This document shows, piece by piece, positions 28,338 through 37,005 of a stretch of DNA of 64,000 nucleotides; position 1 is the stretch's first letter, and the number at the start of each line of letters is the position of its first letter. The notes below the pieces were generated by a model. It saw nothing but the letters and a program-made list of their open reading frames with translations. It made no database searches and was not told the origin of the DNA. The DNA comes from Streptomyces sp. MspMP-M5 (GTDB lineage: Bacteria; Actinomycetota; Actinomycetes; Streptomycetales; Streptomycetaceae), in NCBI RefSeq assembly GCF_000373585.1, contig NZ_KB891882.1, positions 1 to 64,000 on the forward strand, given 5' to 3'. Made by a program: the position numbers and the translations under genes.

Positions 28338-28635
28338 CCCGTTCGTCCCTTTCGGTCGTGTTCGTCCCGGCCTCAGCCGGACCACTGCGCCCGGCCACCG
28401 CCCGCGATACGGGAGCCGGTCCGGTCACCCCAGTCGCCCCGGACGCCGGTGGTCCCGGCGTCGGCCATCGGGGCGGGCGCCAACCCGCCGTCCCGATCAG
28501 GTGGTTGGCGAGCCGCCGTCCCGTACTGCCGACGCCGTCCCGTGCGGCCCGCATGGGCGCCGGTCCCGCCCGCGCCGCCGACGCCACCGGCCGACGGTGT
28601 GCACCCTCCCCCTTCCCGACCCCTGGAGCCCATCC
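28338..28635 (+). other. 298-bp region between the leader ORF and the secreted propeller gene
   Basis: I see no convincing gene here. A small hairpin, GTCC(C)GGC-CTCA-GCCGGAC, lies at 28364-28382, 27 nt after the leader ORF stop. The rest is GC-rich without clear repeats. The region could be an attenuator plus untranslated leader, or could have lost an intervening gene. Confidence 0.4.
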
Positions 28636-30051
28636 ATGCCCCTGCGCAGCACCCGCGTCCTCGCGCTCGCCGCCGCCCTGGCCGTCGTCCTCGGCACGGC
28701 GGGGCCCGCGCGGGCCGCCGCCCCGCCCGCCAACCCGTACCTCGCCGCAGGCGGGGCCGGGGCCATGCACGGCGACACCGCCTCCTCGGACACCACGCCC
28801 CGCCGCGGCCCGGGGACCGGTGCGGTCGCCGTCCACCGCACTCCGCTGCGGTCCGCCTGCCCGACCGTGCTGGCCGGCCGGGACGGCTATCCGGTGGCCG
28901 TCTGCACCGGCATCTTCGACCGGGCGCCGCACGTCCGTCTCCTCGATCCGGCGACCGGCGCCCCGCTGGCCGAGCTGAAACTCGTCAAGTCCGGTGTACT
29001 GGGCGGCATATACAGCTATCTGGACGAGCGGGACCGGCTCGTGGTCGCCGACGGCTCCGGTACGCTGCTGCGGATCGCCCACGTCCGGACGCCGGGCGGC
29101 GGCTGGGAACTGAAGACCGTCGAGCGGACGCCGCTGACCGGTGCCGTGCCCTCCGGGGACGGCGTGGTCGGGCTCTCGCCAGACTGGCGGGGGCGGGTGT
29201 GGTTCGCGACCGCGCACGGCCGTGTCGGCACCGTGGACACCACGACGGGGACGGTGCGGACCGCGGCCCTCGGCGAGGCGGTGGCCAACTCCCTCTCCAC
29301 CGCGCCCGAGGGCGCCGCGGTGGCCACCGACCACGCGCTGTACCTGCTGCGCACGGGCGCGGACGGGACGCCGCGGGTGGTGTGGCGGCGGGCCTACGAC
29401 CGCGGGCCGGCCCGCAAACCGGGGCAGCTCAGCCATGGGACGGGGGCCACCCCGACGTTCTTCGGGCCGCGCACCGGCTCGGAATACCTGGCCATCACCG
29501 ACAACGCCGCCCCTCAGGAGCACCTCATCGTGGTGGCCACCGAGGACGACCGCATCGTGTGCCGCATCCCGGTCCTCGACCCCAACGGGAGCGGCACCGA
29601 GAACTCGCCCATCGGGGCCGGCAACAGCGTGTACGTCGCGAGCACCTACGGCTATCCGTACCCGGCGGTGCCGGACGGCGCGGGCCCCGCCGAGCCCGCG
29701 GACGCGCCGTTCGGCGGCGGACTCACTCGGGTCGACATCGCCCCTGACGGCAGCGGCTGCGCGATCCGTTGGAACGCCGGGATCCGCTCGGCGGCGGTGC
29801 CCAAGCTGTCGGTCGCGGACGGCATGCTCTACACCGTCGAGCGCACCGGGATCCTCGACCCGGCGCGCATCGGCATCCTGGACCGCTACGACTTCCTGGC
29901 CGTGGACGCGGGGACCGGCCGGGTGGCGGGCCGGCGCCGCCTGGGGACCGGCTTCCTCTTCGACACCTTGCAGATGGCGGGCAACGCCACGGCCGGCGGG
30001 GTGTGGTGGCAGGGCACCGTCACCGGGGTGGTGCGGATCGCGCCGCGGTAG
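28636..30051 (+). CDS. Secreted PQQ/beta-propeller-like protein
   Basis: The 471-aa protein has a clear signal peptide (MPLRSTRVLALAAALAVVLG, cleavage near ARA-AAP at about residue 30). The mature part consists of repeated blade-like segments (GRVWFATAHGRVGTVDTTTG, GRVAGRRRL), typical of PQQ-like propellers. No catalytic signature is seen, so the function is unknown. GGAG lies 7 nt before the ATG at 28636. It converges on the TerD-like gene through a shared hairpin. Its upstream region carries an apparent Cys leader peptide. Confidence 0.8.
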   Translation: MPLRSTRVLALAAALAVVLGTAGPARAAAPPANPYLAAGGAGAMHGDTASSDTTPRRGPGTGAVAVHRTPLRSACPTVLAGRDGYPVAVCTGIFDRAPHVRLLDPATGAPLAELKLVKSGVLGGIYSYLDERDRLVVADGSGTLLRIAHVRTPGGGWELKTVERTPLTGAVPSGDGVVGLSPDWRGRVWFATAHGRVGTVDTTTGTVRTAALGEAVANSLSTAPEGAAVATDHALYLLRTGADGTPRVVWRRAYDRGPARKPGQLSHGTGATPTFFGPRTGSEYLAITDNAAPQEHLIVVATEDDRIVCRIPVLDPNGSGTENSPIGAGNSVYVASTYGYPYPAVPDGAGPAEPADAPFGGGLTRVDIAPDGSGCAIRWNAGIRSAAVPKLSVADGMLYTVERTGILDPARIGILDRYDFLAVDAGTGRVAGRRRLGTGFLFDTLQMAGNATAGGVWWQGTVTGVVRIAPR

Positions 30052-30064
30052 CCCGCGCGCGTCG

Positions 30065-30100
30065 GCGCCCGGCCGGACGCCACGGGGCGCGGCCGGGCGC
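30065..30100. terminator. Bidirectional terminator between convergent genes
   Basis: An 11-bp perfect inverted repeat GCGCCCGGCCG / CGGCCGGGCGC (30065-30075 with 30090-30100) with a 14-nt loop lies between the stops of the propeller gene and the TerD-like gene. Confidence 0.65.
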
Positions 30101-30128
30101 GAGGGCGGTCACGCCGTGCGGCGGGCCG

Positions 30129-31241
30129 TCAGTAGTCGTCGCCCTCGTAGTAGTTGTTGACGACCACCTCGGGCTCGTCGTCGTCGAACGCCTCGTTCAG
30201 CAGCGCGCCGCCCACCAGGCCGGCGGCACCGGCGCCGATCAGCGCACCGGTGCCGAAGCGCCGGCCGCCGCCCTGCTGGGGCTGCTGCGGGTAGCCCTGC
30301 TGGGGATAGCCCGCCTGCGCCTGCTGCGGGTACCCCTGCTGGGTCGGCTGCGGATAGCCGGCCTGAGCCGGGGTGTAGAAGGGCGGTGTGGTGGTCTGCA
30401 CCCGCTGCGCGCAGCCGCCGCAGGTCTGGATCTGCCGCGGCACGCCCCACTGCGGGGACCACATCACGGGCGTCATCCCGGGGCCGTGGTTGGGGTCGAA
30501 GAAGCAGGTCATGTCGGAACTTCCTGTCGGTTGCGGTGAGGTGGCCGAGGTGGGGCCCGATCCGGACGGGGCCGCTCCGGCGGCGGACGCCACGGCCACG
30601 GATGTCGCCGTGGGCGTGGGCGGTGCCGGCGGGGCGGTGCGGCCGGTGGGTGCTGTGGGGGCCGGGTCGGCGCGCAGTACGTCGACGCCGTAGTCCTGCG
30701 CGATGCCGGCGAGCCCGGAGGCGTAGCCCTGGCCGATGGCGCGGAACTTCCAGTCCGTGCCGTGGCGGTACAGCTCGCCGAAGACCATGGCGGTCTCGGT
30801 GGCGGCCTGGCCGGAGAGGTCGAAACGGGCCAGCTCGGCGCCGCCGGCCTGGTCGACCACGCGGATGTAGGCGCTGCCGAGCTGGCCGAAATTCTGCCGG
30901 CGCTGCTCGGCCTCGTAGATCGAGACCGGGAAGACGATCTTGGCGACCTCCGCGGGGACCGCCGCCAGATCCACCTCGATCTGCTCCCGGTCCTCGCCGG
31001 TGGGGCGGCTCCCGGAGTGCCGCACCGAGCCGTCGGGGCTGGTGAGGTTGTTGAAGAAGACGAAGTGCTGGTCGGAGAGGACCGCGCCGGACGCGCCGCA
31101 CAGCAGCGCGCTGGCGTCCAGGTCGTGGCCGGTCCCCGCGGTGGCTGCGACCTGCCAGCCCAGCCCCACCCGGACGGCGGTCAGACCCGGGGCCTGTTTG
31201 CTGAGCGACACATTGCCGCCCTTGGTCAGGGCCACGCCCAT
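30129..31241 (-). CDS. TerD-family protein with GYPQQ-repeat and glycine-zipper tail
   Basis: The 370-aa protein has an N-terminal TerD domain (residues about 1-180) with the family start MGVALTKGGNVSLSK and calcium-site-like segments (GTGHDLDASALL, EDREQIEVDL, ARFDLSGQAATETAMVFGELYR). TerD proteins are linked to tellurite/stress tolerance and calcium binding. A Pro/Thr linker leads to a CGGC motif, Tyr/Pro/Gln repeats of GYPQQ type (about 295-330), a short glycine-zipper helix (GTGALIGAGAAGLVGGALL) and an acidic end. The start at 31241 follows GGAGGAG. The tail suggests assembly or membrane association, which is inference. Confidence 0.88.
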   Translation of the reverse strand: MGVALTKGGNVSLSKQAPGLTAVRVGLGWQVAATAGTGHDLDASALLCGASGAVLSDQHFVFFNNLTSPDGSVRHSGSRPTGEDREQIEVDLAAVPAEVAKIVFPVSIYEAEQRRQNFGQLGSAYIRVVDQAGGAELARFDLSGQAATETAMVFGELYRHGTDWKFRAIGQGYASGLAGIAQDYGVDVLRADPAPTAPTGRTAPPAPPTPTATSVAVASAAGAAPSGSGPTSATSPQPTGSSDMTCFFDPNHGPGMTPVMWSPQWGVPRQIQTCGGCAQRVQTTTPPFYTPAQAGYPQPTQQGYPQQAQAGYPQQGYPQQPQQGGGRRFGTGALIGAGAAGLVGGALLNEAFDDDEPEVVVNNYYEGDDY

Positions 31242-31419
31242 GAGCTCCTCCATAACGTTCCCGGCATCAGGCGTCCGTGGGCTACAACGCCGAGGAAACC
31301 GGCAAGGTTCCCTGCCTTGCGCAATGCTTGAAGTATGCGGCTGAGAGGGCGTCAAGAGGGCACCGGCACCGTGTCCTGACGCCATCCTGTCGCCGTTCTG
31401 TCACCGTTCTGCGGTTCTG

Positions 31420-32112
31420 TCACATGGCGACGGCCCGCCCGGCCCGGTCCCAGTTGTCGTGCAGCCGGTCCAGGTAGGAGCCGGCCTGCGCGCCCGGCGC
31501 GGTGCCGCGGGCGAAGGCGAGCATGTTGCCGGCGCCGGCGTTGTAACCCAGGGCCAGCAGGTCGTCGCGCGAGAGCCGGGCGGGCCGGTCCGACGGCAGC
31601 CGGCGGTCCAGGTCGTGGAGGTACCACGCGGCCGCCTCCACGGCGAGGTTCCGGTCGTCGGGCAACTCCTCCCACGACCGCCCGGCGAAGTCCCGGCCGC
31701 GCTTGACCTCGTCGAAGGCGGCCCGGTGCATGTTGGCGATCCCGAACGCGGCGTCGGGCTTGTAGCGCTGCCAGGCCCGCTCCAGTGCCGGGTCGTGCGG
31801 CTTGTACGCCTCGTTGTAGAGGATCGCCATCAGCAACCTGGGGTGGATGCCGGCGGCCGCCGCGTACTTGCGCACCGCGGCGGCGCAGTCGGCCGGGTCG
31901 TAGGTCCCGTCCGCCCGCGGCGCCGGGTCACCACCACCGGGCGACGCGGACGGGGCAGCGCCCCGTGTGGCGGAGGCAGTGGCGGACGACGTGGGGGACG
32001 GGCCCGGCGCGGCGCCCGGGTCGGTGTGCCGGCCCGTATGCGTCATGGCCCAGAGCGCCAGGGCGGCGCCGGGCAGCACCAACCACCGCCACCGCACCCG
32101 GGATTCCGCCAT
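31420..32112 (-). CDS. Lytic-transglycosylase-like (SLT) cell-wall protein
   Basis: The 230-aa protein has an N-terminal membrane anchor or signal (WRWLVLPGAALALWAM, residues 8-23), a Ser/Ala/Pro-rich spacer, and a lysozyme-like SLT domain (about 75-225). The likely catalytic acid is Glu101 in LLMAILYNEAYK, followed by AAFGIANMHRAAFDEV and LLALGYNAGAGNMLAF, both typical SLT motifs. It would cleave peptidoglycan outside the cell. GGAAGGAG lies 6 nt before the ATG. It follows the ArsR gene by 45 bp in the same direction. Confidence 0.85.
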   Translation of the reverse strand: MAESRVRWRWLVLPGAALALWAMTHTGRHTDPGAAPGPSPTSSATASATRGAAPSASPGGGDPAPRADGTYDPADCAAAVRKYAAAAGIHPRLLMAILYNEAYKPHDPALERAWQRYKPDAAFGIANMHRAAFDEVKRGRDFAGRSWEELPDDRNLAVEAAAWYLHDLDRRLPSDRPARLSRDDLLALGYNAGAGNMLAFARGTAPGAQAGSYLDRLHDNWDRAGRAVAM

Positions 32113-32157
32113 CTCTCGCTCCTTCCGGCGTCCGCCGCTCCGGCGCGCGGCCGCCGC

Positions 32158-32535
32158 TCAGCCGCCCAGGCGGCGGAGCCCGGCCGGCGCGGTGTACGCC
32201 TCGCGGGCGGTGAGCTGGTCGACGAGGGTGCGCATCATCGCCACGGTGCCCGGGTCGTCGACGACGTAGACGACCCGGCGGCCCTCGCGGCGGGAGCGGA
32301 CCAGGCCGGCCAGTTTGAGTTTGGACAGGTGCTGGCTGATGGCGGGCAGGGCGCCGCCGACGCGTTCGGCCAGTCCGCTGACGTCGCTCTCGCCCTGGGC
32401 CAGCGCCCAGACGATGTGCAGCCGCGGGGGCGAGGCCAGCAGCCCGAACAGGGCGGCCGCCTCGGCCAGCACCTCGGGGGACGGGTCGGCCACCGCGCCC
32501 GTTCCCTGCCCCGCGCCCTCGATGCTCTCCACCAC
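32158..32535 (-). CDS. ArsR-family winged-helix regulator
   Basis: The 125-aa protein carries an ArsR HTH (residues about 22-100): AAALFGLLASPPRLHIVWAL, GESDVSGLAERVGGALPAISQHLSKLKLAGLV, then the wing RREGRRVVYVV. No CxC metal site is visible in the recognition region, so it may not sense arsenic-type metals; a CzrA/NmtR-like or redox sensor remains possible. The GTG at 32535 is chosen because GGGGAG lies 7 nt upstream; the open frame extending further upstream is low-complexity Arg/Pro and not homologous. Confidence 0.85.
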   Translation of the reverse strand: MVESIEGAGQGTGAVADPSPEVLAEAAALFGLLASPPRLHIVWALAQGESDVSGLAERVGGALPAISQHLSKLKLAGLVRSRREGRRVVYVVDDPGTVAMMRTLVDQLTAREAYTAPAGLRRLGG

Positions 32536-32677
32536 TGCGGCTCTCCCCGTTCGTCGCCCCCGGTCGGGCCAGTCTAGGCGGCGCGCCCCCGGCCCGTACG
32601 GCCGCCGGTGCCGGCGGTGTCCCGGTGACGGCCGGGGGGTCCGGCGGTCACCGGTGCCACCGGCGGCTCTCCGGGCG

Positions 32678-34321
32678 TCAGTTGACGCAGGGGATGCCGC
32701 CCTCCTTGACGGAGTCGCCGGCGAAGGCGTTGTCGGACGGGGCGGACGACGGAGAACTGCCCGATGCGGGCTCGTCCGCGGGCTTCGCCGGCGGGGTGTT
32801 CGCCCCGGCGGCGGGCGGGGCCGTGAAGTCGGTGCCGAGGATGACCTGGACGCGTCCGGCGGGCACCGAGGCCGAGGAGACCGGCGTCGCGGTGTGCAGA
32901 CGGTCGGCGATCTGCTGGGCGGCCTCCCGGGCACCGGACCCGTAGAGGACCGTGGTCCGCTGCCGGAGCGCGGCGTTGCCCGTGCTGCCCGCGGTGTAGC
33001 CGAGGCCGGTCAGCGCCTTGAGCTCCTCGGCCGCCGCCCCCTTCTTCGTCCCGCCCGACCCGTTGAGCACGTCCACGGTCGCCGGGGCGGCCTTCGTGGC
33101 CGGCGACGGCGTGCCGTCGCCCGAGCCGCCCCCGGAACCGGACTTCTCGCCGATCAGCGACTGCACGAGGGACCGGATCTTCGCCTCGTCCACAAGATTG
33201 ACGGACTCGCGGTTGCGGGTGGCGAACCCGGCGATCGGCAGGGTGTGGAACACCACGTTCCCGCCGGTCAGGTTGGTGGCCTGCTGGGCGAAGTCCAGGA
33301 CGTCGAACTTGCTGTCGATGACCAGGTCCTTCTTCACCACGTCGAGCAGCCCCTGGAGCTTGCCCAGGTCCGTGAAGACCCCCTGGCTCTTCAGCTTGTG
33401 GGTCACCGAGGAGATGAACGCCTGCTGGCGGTGGGTCCGGTCCAGGTCACCGCCGTCCAGGCCGTGCCGCTGCCGGACGAACGCCAGCGCCTGCTTGGGG
33501 TCGAGCTGTTGGTGCCCGGCCGGGAAGTCGGCGCCCGAATAGCGGTCCTTGACCGGGTGCTTCAGGCACACCTCGATCGGCTGGAGCACCTTGGCGATGT
33601 CGTAGAAGCCCAGCAGATTGACCTCGGCGAAGTGGTCGATCGGCACCTGGAGGAAGTTCTGGACGGTCGCCAGGGTCGCCTCCCGGCCGGCCTCCCGGCT
33701 CCGGCTCTCCAGGTCAGCACCCTTGACCCCTTGGGCGGAGAGCTTGTCGTGGGCGACCGTGTAGGCGTTGGCGTACGCCTCCTTGATCTTGAAGTGCCCC
33801 TGGGAGCTGCCGTCCCCGTTGAAGGTCTGCACGTAGTCGTCGCGCGGAACGGAGAACGCGGTGACCTTCCCGCCGTCCGCCGGAATGTGCATCAGGATCA
33901 GGGTGTTGGTGTTGTAGTAGCCGATGTCGCTGGATCCGGCGTGCAGTTGATCCTTGACGAACTCCCGCGGCAGGTCGTTGCCGTTCATGTCCTTGCGCGA
34001 GTCCAGGCCGATCAGCAGCAGGTTGACCGAGTTGTCCAGGTGCTTGGGCGCGTCCTTGCCGCCGATGGCGTTGAGCGCGTCGGAGGTGGTCAGCCCGCTG
34101 CTGACCCAGTTGTACGCCGCCCAGGACACCCCGCTGGCCAGGAGGACCAGCGCCGAGGAGAGGGCGAGCGCGGTCCGCCCGGCGACGACCAGGGGGGAGC
34201 GCCGCCGTCCGGCGCGCCCGTCGCCCGCCCGGCGGCGCGCGGCCCGTCCACCGGTTCCGCCGGCCGCCCGTCCACCCGCTCCGCGGGCGCTCCGCCCGTC
34301 GGGGCCGTGCTCGTCATGCAC
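32678..34321 (-). CDS. LytR-CpsA-Psr (LCP) family wall-polymer ligase
   Basis: The 547-aa protein attaches anionic glycopolymers to peptidoglycan in LCP-family members. It has a basic, Gly/Arg-rich cytoplasmic N-terminus, one transmembrane helix (about 45-68), an LCP domain (about 95-280) with NLLLIGLDSRKD, SDIGYYNTNTLILMHIPADG, AFSVPRDDYV and ALAFVRQRHGLDGGDLDRTHRQQ, and a LytR_C domain (about 410-500: VDVLNGSGGTKKGAAAEELKALTGLGY). A Ser/Ala/Pro tail ends it. The GTG start overlaps the end of the upstream membrane gene by 8 nt, with GGAGG 7 nt before it, suggesting coupling. Confidence 0.93.
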   Translation of the reverse strand: MHDEHGPDGRSARGAGGRAAGGTGGRAARRRAGDGRAGRRRSPLVVAGRTALALSSALVLLASGVSWAAYNWVSSGLTTSDALNAIGGKDAPKHLDNSVNLLLIGLDSRKDMNGNDLPREFVKDQLHAGSSDIGYYNTNTLILMHIPADGGKVTAFSVPRDDYVQTFNGDGSSQGHFKIKEAYANAYTVAHDKLSAQGVKGADLESRSREAGREATLATVQNFLQVPIDHFAEVNLLGFYDIAKVLQPIEVCLKHPVKDRYSGADFPAGHQQLDPKQALAFVRQRHGLDGGDLDRTHRQQAFISSVTHKLKSQGVFTDLGKLQGLLDVVKKDLVIDSKFDVLDFAQQATNLTGGNVVFHTLPIAGFATRNRESVNLVDEAKIRSLVQSLIGEKSGSGGGSGDGTPSPATKAAPATVDVLNGSGGTKKGAAAEELKALTGLGYTAGSTGNAALRQRTTVLYGSGAREAAQQIADRLHTATPVSSASVPAGRVQVILGTDFTAPPAAGANTPPAKPADEPASGSSPSSAPSDNAFAGDSVKEGGIPCVN

Positions 34322-34853
34322 CGCTGTTCCTCCCGCTCCGCTTACGGCCGCCGCGCCGGCCGGCCCCTATGCCCCGGATCGCCAGCACCACGATCAGTGC
34401 CGCCTCGGCCGCCGCCATGGCCGGGAACCCGTCCACGGCCCAGCGCACCGCCGTCGTCGTCAGGCCCTTGCCCTGGACGGTGGTGGTGCCTGCCACCTGC
34501 TCGCACACCACGGTGAGCGCCGCCACCACCAGGGGCGGCGCGGATATCAGCCACCAGGCGCCCGCCCGCGTGCACGCCTTTCCGGCCAGCATCGCGCCGA
34601 GCGCCGCCGCCACCGCGCACACCCAGCCCGGCCGCCCGCCGAGCGCCGTATCGACCGCGGCACCCGCGGCCGTCAGAGCCAGTGCCACCAGGGCGGCCCG
34701 GACCCCCCGCCGCCCGCGGCCGGGTGCCGGCCCGATGCCGTCCGCTCCCGGGTGCCGGTCCTCGTGGTGACGGGGGCCCGGTACCCGGCGGCGGGCCGGT
34801 ACCCGCGCCAGGTCGTCGTGCCCGTTGAGGGCTTCGGTGCGCTGACCTGTCAT
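34314..34853 (-). CDS. Putative four-helix membrane protein (DUF6542-like)
   Basis: The 179-aa protein has a hydrophilic Arg/His-rich N-terminus (about 1-50) and four hydrophobic helices (about 52-68, 75-92, 98-115, 140-160), ending in a basic tail. The pattern resembles the actinobacterial DUF6542 domain, but I am not certain. The ATG at 34853 is chosen because AAAGG lies 6 nt upstream. It is the first gene of a minus-strand set and overlaps the LCP gene, so a role in envelope biogenesis is plausible but inferred. Confidence 0.65.
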   Translation of the reverse strand: MTGQRTEALNGHDDLARVPARRRVPGPRHHEDRHPGADGIGPAPGRGRRGVRAALVALALTAAGAAVDTALGGRPGWVCAVAAALGAMLAGKACTRAGAWWLISAPPLVVAALTVVCEQVAGTTTVQGKGLTTTAVRWAVDGFPAMAAAEAALIVVLAIRGIGAGRRGGRKRSGRNSGA

Positions 34854-35269
34854 TCGCATCCTTTGGACGGGCCGGACCGGTGGGGCGGTCACGGGGCATG
34901 CTGCGCGGCGGCAGAAGAGGGCAGTTCCGGCCGGGAAGACGACGAATGTGCCGAGCCGGTTGCACATTCGAATGCATCATTGCGCAATTTAGCAAGTGTT
35001 TCGGCGTCGATCGGATCCGGTCACCGGGGGCGCGCTGTGTGGCGGGCCGGCTCGGGACGACAGATGGACGGCAGATGACCGGGCGGGCCGACGCCCGGCA
35101 TCACGGCCCGGGGCCGTCCGCCCGGATCTTTGCCCGCCCCGGTCCTCGCTGGCCTTTCGTCCGGCCGTGGCGGTATGAAGGGAGCTGGGCCGGGACGCCC
35201 TCCCGGGCGCTCGCGCGGGAGGCGCGGGCCGGGAGACGTGCAGGCCGGAGCGGGTGCGAGGCGGGAATC
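34854..35269. other. 416-bp divergent intergenic region with AT-rich palindromes
   Basis: No gene is supported here. An AT-rich island at 34960-35000 contains two adjacent perfect palindromes, CATTCGAATG (34965-34974) and ATTGCGCAAT (34979-34988). The remainder (35005-35265) is GC-rich leader for the DUF3046 gene. Confidence 0.6.
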
Positions 35270-35464
35270 ATGCGGTTGACGGTGTTCTGGGAGCGGATGG
35301 CGGACCACTTCGGCGCGGGCTACGCCGACTCGTTCGCCCGCGATCACGTGATGTCGGAGCTCGGCGGCCGTACGGTCCACGAGGCGCTGGCGGCGGGCTG
35401 GAGCGCCAAAGAGGTGTGGCGGGTGGTCTGCGCGGTGATGGACGTGCCGCAGCACCAGCGCTGA
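35270..35464 (+). CDS. DUF3046 family small protein
   Basis: The 64-aa protein MRLTVFWERMADHFGAGYA... matches the actinobacterial DUF3046 family, which is typically found just upstream of recA. It ends with the conserved VWRVVCAVMDVPQHQR segment. Function is unknown. No membrane or catalytic motif is visible. The ATG at 35270 is preceded by GCGGGA. It lies 45 bp before the AI-2E transporter gene on the same strand. Confidence 0.85.
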   Translation: MRLTVFWERMADHFGAGYADSFARDHVMSELGGRTVHEALAAGWSAKEVWRVVCAVMDVPQHQR

Positions 35465-35509
35465 GCGGGCCGGGGCCGGGTGTCGGTGCGGTGCGCGACA
35501 CTTGGCAGC

Positions 35510-36877
35510 GTGTCCGTGACAGATGAGATCAGCAGCCACGACGGCCCCCGCCCCGACGACCCGCTGCGGGGCCGGCCCGCCGACCTGCGCGCGGAGCGGA
35601 TGCCGCGCTGGCTGCCGCGTGCCATGGTGCTCGCGCTGGCGCTGGTGGCCTGCTTCCAGCTCGCCATCTGGGGGTTCCACCAGCTGATCGGCCTGCTGCT
35701 GAACGTCCTCATCGCGTTCTTCCTGGCGCTGGCCGTCGAGCCGGCCGTGGACTGGATGGCCGCCCGCGGCATGCGGCGCGGGCTCGCCACCGGCCTGGTG
35801 TTCCTCGCGATACTCGTCGGCACGGTCGGCTTCTTCGCGCTGCTGGGCTCCATGGTGGCCGGCCAGATCGCCACCATGGTCGAGGAGTTCCCGCAGTACC
35901 TGGACTCCGTCATCAGCTGGACCAACAGCACCTTCCACACCCACCTCTCCCGGGTCCAGGTGCAGAACAACCTGCTGAACTCCGACTGGCTCCAGAAGTA
36001 CGTCCAGGACAGCGCCAACAACGTCCTGGCGGTCTCCGCGCAGGTGCTGGGCGGGCTGTTCAACCTCCTCACGGTCGCGCTGTTCTCGTTCTACTTCGCC
36101 GCCGACGGTCCCCGGCTGCGACGGGCGCTGTGCTCGGTGCTGCCGCCCCGCCGCCAGGCCGAGGTGCTGCGCGCCTGGGAGATCGCCGTCGCCAAGACCG
36201 GCGGGTACCTCTACTCCCGCGGCCTGATGGCGCTGATCTCCGGGGTGGCGCACTACGTCCTGCTGGAGATCCTGGGCGTCCCCTACGCCCCGGCGCTCGG
36301 CATATGGGTCGGCCTGATCTCGCAGTTCATCCCGACGATCGGCACGTATCTGGCGGGCGCGCTGCCCATCCTGATCGCGTTCACCGTCAACCCCTGGTAC
36401 GCGCTGTGGGTCTTCGGCTTCGTCGTGGTCTACCAGCAGTTCGAGAACTACCTCCTTCAGCCGCGGATCACCGCCAGGACCGTGGACATCCACCCCGCCG
36501 TCGCGTTCGGCTCGGTGATCGCCGGTACGGCCCTGATGGGCGCGGTCGGCGCACTGATCGCGATCCCGGCCACCGCGACGCTGCAGGCGTTCCTGGGCGC
36601 GTACGTCAAGCGGTACGAGGTCACCGCGGAGCCGCGGGGCCGCTTCCGGGTCCGCCGCCGACGCGGAGGCCCGGAGGAGGCCGAGGCACCCGAGCCGGAC
36701 CCGGCGTCGGGCGAGAGCCGGGACGCGGCCCGCGACGGCGAACGGGAGCCGACCCGCGGGCCGGGTGCCGGTGCGGCGCACGGCGCGGTGGACGGGGCAC
36801 CCGACGGTGTGCTCGACGGAGTACCGGCCGAGGGGCGCGGCGGCGGAACGGGCGGGATGCGGCAGGACGGCAGATAA
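35510..36877 (+). CDS. AI-2E/PerM-family transporter
   Basis: The 455-aa integral membrane protein has about eight helices. The family pattern is visible: LLNVLIAFFLALAVEPAVDW near the start, a soluble segment (about 130-185), then GYLYSRGLMALISG, LGIWVGLISQFIPTIGTYLAG and YQQFENYLLQPRI near the C-terminal pore region. AI-2E-type proteins export varied solutes; autoinducer-2 transport should not be assumed. A hydrophilic, repeat-rich tail of about 95 residues (DGAPDGVLDGVPAEG) ends the protein. GTG 35510 has GACACT 7 nt upstream and no Shine-Dalgarno, which fits a leaderless start. Confidence 0.88.
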   Translation: MSVTDEISSHDGPRPDDPLRGRPADLRAERMPRWLPRAMVLALALVACFQLAIWGFHQLIGLLLNVLIAFFLALAVEPAVDWMAARGMRRGLATGLVFLAILVGTVGFFALLGSMVAGQIATMVEEFPQYLDSVISWTNSTFHTHLSRVQVQNNLLNSDWLQKYVQDSANNVLAVSAQVLGGLFNLLTVALFSFYFAADGPRLRRALCSVLPPRRQAEVLRAWEIAVAKTGGYLYSRGLMALISGVAHYVLLEILGVPYAPALGIWVGLISQFIPTIGTYLAGALPILIAFTVNPWYALWVFGFVVVYQQFENYLLQPRITARTVDIHPAVAFGSVIAGTALMGAVGALIAIPATATLQAFLGAYVKRYEVTAEPRGRFRVRRRRGGPEEAEAPEPDPASGESRDAARDGEREPTRGPGAGAAHGAVDGAPDGVLDGVPAEGRGGGTGGMRQDGR

Positions 36878-36927
36878 CGTCCGGGCCTGTCCTGTGTCAC
36901 CGAATCTTGAGTGGCGCCAACCAAGTT

Positions 36928-36947
36928 CGAGTGACCTGGATCACTCG
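36928..36947. terminator. Small hairpin between convergent genes
   Basis: CGAGTGA-CCTGGA-TCACTCG is a 7-bp perfect stem 51 nt after the AI-2E transporter stop and 59 nt from the stop of the SMI1-like gene. It may end both transcripts, though it is short. Confidence 0.4.
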
Positions 36948-37005
36948 CTCGTGATGCGGCCTACGCCGAAGGGCGGCGGGTCGGCCTGGCCGGCGTGACG
37001 CGTGT

